From: J089 sp964549745 | GTDB lineage: Bacteria; Fidelibacterota; Marinisomatia; Marinisomatales; J089 | Reading direction: 5' to 3' | Assembly (NCBI GenBank): GCA_964549745.1 | Contig: CAZJWP010000013.1 | Location: forward strand, 1-29,795 | Length of the DNA: 29,795 bases | Part shown: positions 24,848 through 29,795 of the stretch, piece by piece | Layout: each line of letters opens with the position of its first letter | Position numbering within the stretch: position 1 is the stretch's first letter | Made by a program: the position numbers and the translations under genes | The notes under the pieces: generated by a model | Told to the model about the DNA's origin: nothing | The model's database searches: none | The model's input: the letters and a program-made list of their open reading frames with translations, nothing else

Positions 24848-25173
24848 TCTCCATCCAGGATTTCGCGAAACTGGATCTTCGGACAGGCACGATTAAGACG
24901 GCTGAACCTTTCCCGGAAGCAAAGAAACCGGCTTATAAACTGACCATTGATTTGGGATCAGTTGGCGTGATGCAGTCCAGCGCACAAATCACGGAGCGGT
25001 ATACAGTTGACAATTTGGTTGACCGTCAGGTGATCTGTGCCGTGAATCTGGGGAGTCGTAACATTGCGGGGTTTGAATCGCAGGTGCTGGTGATGGGAAT
25101 CCCTGACGAAAATGGAGCTGTCGTCTTGCTGAAACCGGACGGCCAATTACCGAACGGAGCCCGCATTCGCTGA
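24844..25173 (+). CDS. csaA: CsaA-like tRNA-binding (OB-fold) protein
   Basis: A 109-residue single-domain protein of the tRNA-binding/EMAP II OB-fold family, matching CsaA in size and sequence. Landmarks are the N-terminal DFAKLDLRTGTI, the central VGVMQSSAQITERYT, and the dimer/RNA-binding segment AVNLGSRNIAGFESQVLVMG. Bacillus CsaA is reported as a chaperone-like secretion factor, and the fold also occurs at the C-terminus of methionyl-tRNA synthetase. Its ATG overlaps the S9 peptidase stop (ATGA). Its stop lies directly before the methyltransferase reading frame, which is shifted by +1. Confidence 0.88.
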   Translation: MISIQDFAKLDLRTGTIKTAEPFPEAKKPAYKLTIDLGSVGVMQSSAQITERYTVDNLVDRQVICAVNLGSRNIAGFESQVLVMGIPDENGAVVLLKPDGQLPNGARIR

Positions 25174-25183
25174 AATATTAGTT

Positions 25184-26026
25184 TTGGACGGAGCCATGGG
25201 AACCGAACTCCTGGCCCGGGACATTCCTTTACCGCTTCCGCTCTGGTCCGCGGAGTGCAATTTGACTCATCCGGATGATGTTCTGGAAATACATCGCGCT
25301 TACGCCAAAGCCGGAGCTGATGTCCTCACCACCAATACGTTTCGTACCACACCCCGTGCCTATTTCTCCGCCGGAAACAGTTTGATGCAGGCACGTGAAA
25401 AAGCCCGGGAAAGTCTGTTCCGTGCCGTGGACCTGGCGCGAAAAGCGGCATCAAATCAGCTAGTCTGGGGATCGATCACTGCTTTAGAAGATTGCTACCA
25501 ACCGGAACTCAGTCCGGGAAAAGAAGCAGCAATGGAAGAATACGAAGAACAGGTGTCGTGGTTTGAAGAAAGCGCCATAGATGCACTTTTATTTGAAACC
25601 ATGGGCCATGCCGGTGAAATTGAAGCGGCTGTTTCACAAGAGACTTCACTGCCAAAATATCTAAGCATGATTCTAGCGGATTCTGAACACCTTTTGGATG
25701 GAACGAATTTGATAAAGTGGTTACCCGATTTGCCCAAACAAAATTTATCCGGGATTTTAATCAACTGTACAAACACCCAAACGGCATTGTCGGGAATGGA
25801 AACGATTCAGAAAATCCGTTTCGAGCCAGTTGGGGCATACCCAAATCTTGGGACGACGCAACCCACAACAGACGGTCACCTGGACAAACATATTTCCGAA
25901 ACTGAATGGGAATCCTTTATTGATCGGGCGCTGGAGAAAAAAGTGAGTTTTATCGGCGGTTGTTGCGGTTCGACACCGGCCCATATCCACGCCATCCGGG
26001 AAAAGGTCGATCGTTTGTTGAATTAA
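25184..26026 (+). CDS. Homocysteine S-methyltransferase-family protein (start uncertain)
   Basis: Zinc-dependent methyltransferase of the MetH-N/BHMT/MmuM family. From TTG at 25184 it has 280 residues, short for a family usually near 300. The zinc cysteines are all present: Cys195 in INCTN, and Cys260-Cys261 in GGCCGSTPAH. DGAMGTEL and ADVLTTNTFRT are the substrate-side motifs. The first conserved strand, usually (I/L)LLDGAMGTEL, is encoded in frame just upstream as EILVLDG. That segment contains no ATG or GTG back to a stop at 25130; only ATA (25175) and the TTG listed are possible. Real initiation may be at ATA, at TTG, or through a frameshift from csaA (CGC-TGA-A). It probably methylates homocysteine from a small donor such as S-methylmethionine; no accompanying cobalamin or folate domains exist here. 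Confidence 0.8.
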   Translation: MDGAMGTELLARDIPLPLPLWSAECNLTHPDDVLEIHRAYAKAGADVLTTNTFRTTPRAYFSAGNSLMQAREKARESLFRAVDLARKAASNQLVWGSITALEDCYQPELSPGKEAAMEEYEEQVSWFEESAIDALLFETMGHAGEIEAAVSQETSLPKYLSMILADSEHLLDGTNLIKWLPDLPKQNLSGILINCTNTQTALSGMETIQKIRFEPVGAYPNLGTTQPTTDGHLDKHISETEWESFIDRALEKKVSFIGGCCGSTPAHIHAIREKVDRLLN

Positions 26027-26046
26027 CTCTTTATTTGTAATATACA
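26018..26046 (+). promoter_or_regulatory. Promoter for marR, overlapping its operator
   Basis: TTGAAT at 26018-26023 and TATACA at 26041-26046 are separated by exactly 17 bases. Transcription would begin about 4-7 bases later, at or within a few bases of the marR ATG (26050), implying a leaderless message; no ribosome-binding site is present. The -10 box lies inside the inverted repeat at 26035-26047, so regulator binding there would block RNA polymerase. Confidence 0.5.
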
Positions 26047-26047
26047 A
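26035..26047. promoter_or_regulatory. MarR-type operator copy 1 (TTGTA-ATA-TACAA)
   Basis: A perfect inverted repeat with arms TTGTA and TACAA around a 3-base centre, two bases before the marR start codon. A second copy with identical arms lies at 26476-26488. Across 17 aligned bases including flanks, 13 are identical between copies. Placement over the -10 box of the regulator's own promoter is typical of MarR autorepression. Confidence 0.65.
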
Positions 26048-26049
26048 CT

Positions 26050-26475
26050 ATGGAATTCGGTGAACTCTTAAAACATGTCCTGATGGACTTGCAAAGCCTC
26101 TTTCGGAGCCAGGTCTCCAAAACGGATTTATCACTGCCACAAATCTTGCTCCTCTCATCGGTACCCGATGAAGGGATCGACATGACCACACTCTCCCGTA
26201 AAATGGGTGTGGACCCCAGTACCATGACACGGCTTGTGGGTGTGCTGATCCGCCGGGGTTGGGCCGTAAAGGAAACGGCGGAGACGGACCGTCGCATGAC
26301 GTTAGTTCGTCTCACTGGAAAGGGAGAAAAGCTTCAACAGGATATCGAAACCAAGATTGAAACTTTCGGGCGATCAATTTTGAGTTCCTATCCGCTGGAG
26401 GACCGGGAGGAAGTCAAAGAAATCCTCCTCGGTTTGCATTGGAATTTATCCAAGCGCAATCTGGAACGAATATAA
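26050..26475 (+). CDS. MarR-family transcriptional regulator
   Basis: A 141-residue winged-helix repressor of normal MarR length. Dimerisation helices cover residues 1-25 and about 90-141. The DNA-binding domain covers about 28-95, with recognition helix region DPSTMTRLVGVLIRRG and the wing motif TDRRMTLVRLTGKG (Asp80-Arg81-Arg82), the usual MarR signature. There is no cysteine anywhere, so a thiol-based OhrR-like redox switch is excluded; a small-molecule ligand is more likely. The gene sits 23 bases after the methyltransferase and directly abuts mutY. Identical inverted repeats lie at its own start and at the mutY start. Confidence 0.92.
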   Translation: MEFGELLKHVLMDLQSLFRSQVSKTDLSLPQILLLSSVPDEGIDMTTLSRKMGVDPSTMTRLVGVLIRRGWAVKETAETDRRMTLVRLTGKGEKLQQDIETKIETFGRSILSSYPLEDREEVKEILLGLHWNLSKRNLERI

Positions 26476-26488
26476 TTGTATAATACAA
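26471..26488 (+). promoter_or_regulatory. MarR-type operator copy 2 (TTGTA-TAA-TACAA) with -10 boxes at mutY
   Basis: The inverted repeat TTGTA-TAA-TACAA at 26476-26488 has the same arms as the copy in front of marR. Two overlapping perfect TATAAT hexamers lie at 26471-26476 and 26479-26484, though no good -35 box is visible upstream. The repeat begins at the very first base of the probable mutY start codon (TTG 26476), immediately after the marR stop. Binding here could repress an internal mutY promoter or block read-through from marR. Confidence 0.55.
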
Positions 26489-27546
26489 GTATATCTAAAA
26501 TCTTGTTGAATTGGTACTCTACACACAAAAGGGATTTACCCTGGAGGAGAACGAACGATCCCTATAAAATCTGGCTCTCGGAAGCCATGCTCCAACAAAC
26601 GCAAGTGGATACGGTGATCCCCTATTACACAAAATGGTTGAATCGGTATCCCACAATCACGGCTGTAGCAAACACCGATTTGGAAGCGTTGCTGAAGATA
26701 TGGGAAGGTTTGGGCTACTATCAGCGTTGCCGGAATTTCTGGCTGGCTGCGCAGGAAGTCCGCGATCGGTTTAATCGTCAAATTCCCGAGGATAGCCACA
26801 CCTTCCGCGCCTTGCCCGGTGTTGGGGATTACACCACTGCTGCGGTGTGTTCCATTGCCTTTAAAAAACCATTACCTGTCATTGATGGAAACGTAAGACG
26901 CTTCATGGCCCGGTTTCTGGGTTTGCGAACACTGACTCCCTATAACAGGAAACGAATCCTCCGATTTTTAGAACGCCAGATCAGCCATGAACTTCCCGGT
27001 GATTTCAACCAGGCTATGATGGAAATCGGGGCGACCATTTGCAAGCCGAAAACACCGCTTTGCAAAGAATGCCCGGTTCGGAAAGAGTGCCATGCCTTTA
27101 CCTCTGGGAAACCGGAGTTCTATCCGGAAAAGGCAGCAAAAAAAGAGATACCAGTGCAAAAAGCAGTGATTGGACTGCTTTGGAAGGGTGACAAATTTCT
27201 GATCGCCCGGCGTGACGATAAACGGCATTTGGGCGGACTTTGGGAACTTCCGGGCGGGAAGATGGAATCCGGAGAAATGGAAGGAGAAACTCTGGTTCGT
27301 GAATTCAAAGAGGAATGCGCCGTGGACGTTATTGTGGGGAAGCGAGTCGGACAAGTGAAACACACTTACAGCCATTTTCAGGTTCACTTAACCTTATATC
27401 ATTGCTTCCCTAAAAATGGTGCCGCAGTCATTTCGGATCAACCGATCCGCTGGATTATGCCGGAGCAGATTGGGGACTTTCCTTTCCCGGGCGCAACACA
27501 TAAGCTTTTTGCGCTTTGCGATCAACAGGAGTGGAAGCGTGATTGA
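26476..27546 (+). CDS. mutY: Adenine DNA glycosylase with Nudix-like C-terminal domain
   Basis: A 356-residue MutY, which removes adenine opposite 8-oxoguanine. The helix-hairpin-helix glycosylase domain spans about 5-210: PWRRTNDPYKIWLSEAMLQQTQV with catalytic Glu36, LPGVGDYTTAA hairpin, and VIDGNVRR with catalytic Asp137. The [4Fe-4S] cluster cysteines are 189, 196, 199 and 205. The C-terminal domain (about 225-350) is MutT-like and retains nearly the whole Nudix box at 261-283 (G-x5-E-x7-RE-F-x-EE-x-A-V), with Ala in place of the final Gly. The start is TTG at 26476, right after the marR stop; later starts would cut the first helix. No ribosome-binding site is visible, suggesting coupling to marR translation. 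Confidence 0.94.
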   Translation: MYNTSISKILLNWYSTHKRDLPWRRTNDPYKIWLSEAMLQQTQVDTVIPYYTKWLNRYPTITAVANTDLEALLKIWEGLGYYQRCRNFWLAAQEVRDRFNRQIPEDSHTFRALPGVGDYTTAAVCSIAFKKPLPVIDGNVRRFMARFLGLRTLTPYNRKRILRFLERQISHELPGDFNQAMMEIGATICKPKTPLCKECPVRKECHAFTSGKPEFYPEKAAKKEIPVQKAVIGLLWKGDKFLIARRDDKRHLGGLWELPGGKMESGEMEGETLVREFKEECAVDVIVGKRVGQVKHTYSHFQVHLTLYHCFPKNGAAVISDQPIRWIMPEQIGDFPFPGATHKLFALCDQQEWKRD

Positions 27547-28258
27547 CATTATTATTGCCGTACTCCTGATGCTATCCGGATTGATTGTCTTTGGCATACT
27601 GGGATCGCTATACCTGTTGCTGCTTGTTTTTATCCCGGCTCATCGGCTAAGTCCGGCCGCACGCGGTATTTGCCGTTTATTTCTGTGGAGTACGGGACAC
27701 ACGCTGAAAATAAATGGTACACCTCCTGATCCAAAAGAAGGACCCTATCTTTACCTGTTCAACCACGAATCCATGTTCGATGTGTTCATGCTTGGCGCCA
27801 TGATCCCGGAATATTTTACATCCGTTGGAAAGGCCAGCCAATTTTCCTGGTTCTTCTGGGGAACTCTACTCAAACGATACGGGGCCATTCCCATAAAACG
27901 GCGTGAGTTGACTGAAGCTATTCACAGTCTGGATAAAATGGAAGAGGCCATCGGTAAGGGCGTTACCTTTATTGTGTCGCCGGAAGGAACGCGATCTCTT
28001 ACAGGAAAGGTCGGGTCGTTTAAAAAAGGACCCTTTCATGTCGCTTTAAATACGGGAATAACGCTGGTGCCACTGGGAATTCAAGGCGCATTTGAATCCA
28101 AACCAAAACAGGATTGGAAAATTCGCCCGGGGCGATTGACGCTGACAATTGGTGAACCGATCAAATTTGCGGATTACAGGGGAGAGACGGTGGAATCGTT
28201 GCGCGACCGAATTCGCGCACAGATCCTGATATTGAGCGGCCGGAAGAGCGAGAATTAG
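27539..28258 (+). CDS. plsC: 1-acyl-sn-glycerol-3-phosphate acyltransferase (PlsC-like)
   Basis: A 239-residue LPLAT-family enzyme that acylates lysophosphatidate in phospholipid synthesis. Residues 3-33 form a membrane-embedded hydrophobic stretch. The catalytic HX4D motif is NHESMFD (His76, Asp81), followed by GAIPIKRR (block II, 115-122), SPEGTRS (block III, 147-153) and VPLGIQG (block IV). The frame is open upstream to 27416 within mutY, but the GTG at 27539 has an AGGAG ribosome-binding site seven bases before it and places the hydrophobic helix at the N-terminus, so it is chosen. It overlaps the 3' end of mutY by eight bases. The product is membrane-associated on the cytoplasmic face. 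Confidence 0.92.
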   Translation: MIDIIIAVLLMLSGLIVFGILGSLYLLLLVFIPAHRLSPAARGICRLFLWSTGHTLKINGTPPDPKEGPYLYLFNHESMFDVFMLGAMIPEYFTSVGKASQFSWFFWGTLLKRYGAIPIKRRELTEAIHSLDKMEEAIGKGVTFIVSPEGTRSLTGKVGSFKKGPFHVALNTGITLVPLGIQGAFESKPKQDWKIRPGRLTLTIGEPIKFADYRGETVESLRDRIRAQILILSGRKSEN

Positions 28259-28305
28259 ACACCCCTTTTCTATCGCTACTATTTAAAGATTTTATCTGTA
28301 AAAAC

Positions 28306-29595
28306 TCAATCCGATGGATGTTGGGAGAGGTATTCGGGCGGACCGGGTTCCATTTTCTCCAGTGTCTCTTCTTTTAACATCCCGCCAAAGAAACCGGGTT
28401 GGATCCGGGTTGTAATCCAAACGCCTGCCAAACTAAACCAGAATAATAAAGAGGTCACTTCCAAACCCACTTTCACGGAATATCGTTCTGCCAGCCAACC
28501 GGCAAGCAATGTACTGACAATCACAAGCAGCCTGGTTATAACGCCAAGGATAGTCTGAGCACGACCCATGATCCGGTTTGGAATATGTTCCATTAAAATG
28601 GTCCGGGCGATGATTCTGGCTGTATTATTCGGCAGACCCATAAAAAAGAAAACCAGCATGGCAGGTATTAACCAGGGTGTATAGGGTAATACCACACACA
28701 TCATTGCCGCCAATGTATATGCGGCCAGTAAAACATCTCGTCGTTTAAACAAACGAGCAATACTCAACGCTACAAAAGTTGAAAGTAAGGCCCCAATGCC
28801 ATAAGACCCATCCAGGAGTCCAAATCCCTTAGCTCCCATATTTAAAATATCATTTGAAAAGGCCAGCGTTAAAACCGCCATCCCTCCCCAAATAGCCACA
28901 TCGGACAGAACAGAAGTAATACCGTAAAAGAAAACCAACCTTTTCTGACGGGCAAATTTTAAACCCCCTATAAACATAGACCACATTGAATCAGTATTTT
29001 CCGAATGAATATTGCTCACGTGTGGCGCTGTACCAATCAAACCGGCAGAAATAAAATAAGACACTGCATCCAAAGCCAGTGCGGTTTGTCCGCCCCAACT
29101 ATGCACCACAAATCCGCCCAGGGCTGAGCCAAGTAATGCGCCGGTTTGATAACTGGCCGAAAGGAGCGAATTGGCTGCCATAAATTCTTTTTCAGACACC
29201 AGTTCCTGTGTGAAGGCGGAAGCGGCGGACCAGAAGATGGAACTTCCGGTTCCCACAATAAAACTCATAACATATAATTGCCATAATTGAAAATGGTCGG
29301 TCCAAAAAAGGATCGGAACGATCGCCACCGAAAGACCGCGCAGAGTATCCAGTGCAACCAGTAAATGTTTGCGGTTCATGCGATCGATCAATGTTCCGGC
29401 GCCGAGGGCGATAATTAACCCCGGGAAGGTGGACACCGCCACCATTTCTCCAACGGCCAGCTTGGATCCTGTCATGTCCAGAACAATCCAACCCACTGCA
29501 ATAAAATTGAAACCCCACCCGATTAACGAGATGGCATTGCCGAAAAAGAATCGGGCGAACGTACGGTTCTTAAACAATTGGAAGGGGTGGGACAT
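28306..29595 (-). CDS. MFS transporter, MFS_3 / EntS-like exporter family
   Basis: A 429-residue polytopic membrane protein with about 12 hydrophobic helices, starting MSHPFQLFKNRTFARFFFGNAISLIG. The loop between helices 2 and 3 carries an MFS motif-A variant, GTLIDRMNRKHLL (68-80). The N-terminal FARFFFGNAIS and the FAA-like mid sequence AASAFTQELVSEKEFMAANSL resemble the enterobactin exporter and macrolide-efflux (MFS_3) group. Substrate is not predictable from sequence. It is transcribed towards plsC (47-base gap without an evident terminator) and divergently from the secreted protein at the window end. Confidence 0.88.
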   Translation of the reverse strand: MSHPFQLFKNRTFARFFFGNAISLIGWGFNFIAVGWIVLDMTGSKLAVGEMVAVSTFPGLIIALGAGTLIDRMNRKHLLVALDTLRGLSVAIVPILFWTDHFQLWQLYVMSFIVGTGSSIFWSAASAFTQELVSEKEFMAANSLLSASYQTGALLGSALGGFVVHSWGGQTALALDAVSYFISAGLIGTAPHVSNIHSENTDSMWSMFIGGLKFARQKRLVFFYGITSVLSDVAIWGGMAVLTLAFSNDILNMGAKGFGLLDGSYGIGALLSTFVALSIARLFKRRDVLLAAYTLAAMMCVVLPYTPWLIPAMLVFFFMGLPNNTARIIARTILMEHIPNRIMGRAQTILGVITRLLVIVSTLLAGWLAERYSVKVGLEVTSLLFWFSLAGVWITTRIQPGFFGGMLKEETLEKMEPGPPEYLSQHPSD

Positions 29596-29742
29596 GGGTG
29601 AAATTAAGCGGTGGTGTAATTAGGGTTAATGAAAATCCTGTGTTCTGATAATTTCCTATTTTACTTTGATCATGACTGTCCCGGCTATAAACTCTGCCGA
29701 TAAATCAACTTTATTTCAAGTCACAAACGAGGGGATTCCATT

Positions 29743-29795
29743 ATGAAACGCATCTTTTTAAGTGTTCTGCTAATCATACCTGTTTTTGCTTTTCC
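29743..29795 (+). CDS. Start of a secreted protein, truncated by the window end
   Basis: Only the first 17 codons are visible: MKRIFLSVLLIIPVFAF, a classic Sec signal peptide (basic MKR followed by a hydrophobic core). A GAGGGGA ribosome-binding site lies eight bases before the ATG. A TATAAA box at 29686-29691 may be its -10 element. The 147-base gap to the divergent MFS gene holds no other recognisable feature. Function cannot be judged. Confidence 0.7.
   Translation, partial: MKRIFLSVLLIIPVFAF

Noticed and set aside
28259..28305. Terminator between the convergent plsC and MFS genes
   Set aside because: The 47 bases are AT-rich but hold no GC-rich stem; nothing convincing could be called.

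Overview
This 29.8 kb window looks like ordinary chromosomal DNA from a Gram-negative bacterium of moderate GC content. The likely source is the FCB side of the tree, possibly a Marinimicrobia-, Ignavibacteria- or Calditrichaeota-like lineage. The clues are a PorV/PorQ-type outer-membrane barrel protein, the rpsF-rpsR-rplI order with no ssb between, a probable K+-dependent membrane pyrophosphatase, and an atypical 770-residue transketolase-family protein. No 16S gene or lineage marker is present, so the assignment is inference. I see no insertion sequences, integrase genes, CRISPR arrays or prophage. Nearly all the DNA is coding and no gene-free stretch exceeds 300 bases.

Layout. (1) Bases 2-3178, minus strand: priA followed by a secreted beta-barrel protein. 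(2) 3179-3456: a divergent intergenic region with three inverted repeats. (3) 3457-6150, plus strand: a soluble five-PAS histidine kinase with no partner regulator nearby, ending at a bidirectional terminator (6181-6208). (4) 6231-21342, minus strand: a long co-directional block read as uvrA, a transketolase-family gene, ruvB, queA, ispD, ispF, ispE, tRNA-Gln, prs, rplY, pth, hppA, rpsF, rpsR, rplI. Several neighbours overlap by 4 or 11 bases. (5) 21614-28258, plus strand: a secreted family I.5-like lipase, an S9 peptidase, a CsaA-like protein, a homocysteine S-methyltransferase-like protein, a MarR regulator, mutY and plsC. (6) 28306-29595, minus strand: an MFS exporter, divergent from a secreted protein cut off by the window end.

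How the genes fit together. The minus-strand block combines DNA repair (uvrA, ruvB), queuosine modification of tRNA (queA), three consecutive MEP-pathway isoprenoid enzymes (ispD, ispF, ispE), PRPP synthesis (prs), and translation functions (tRNA-Gln, L25, Pth, S6, S18, L9). A pyrophosphate-driven ion pump sits among them and could recover energy from PPi made by such biosynthetic reactions. On the plus strand, marR and mutY each carry the same inverted repeat, TTGTA-N3-TACAA, at or over the start codon. This suggests one autoregulated MarR circuit controlling a DNA-repair glycosylase.

The most interesting points are: the paired MarR-type operators; a transketolase-family enzyme whose cofactor motif reads GEGxxxAG rather than GDGxxxEG; a MutY whose C-terminal domain keeps an almost complete Nudix box; a methyltransferase gene with no normal start codon upstream of its first conserved strand; and long acidic tails on ribosomal proteins S6 and L25. 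No wholly new multi-gene system is evident.
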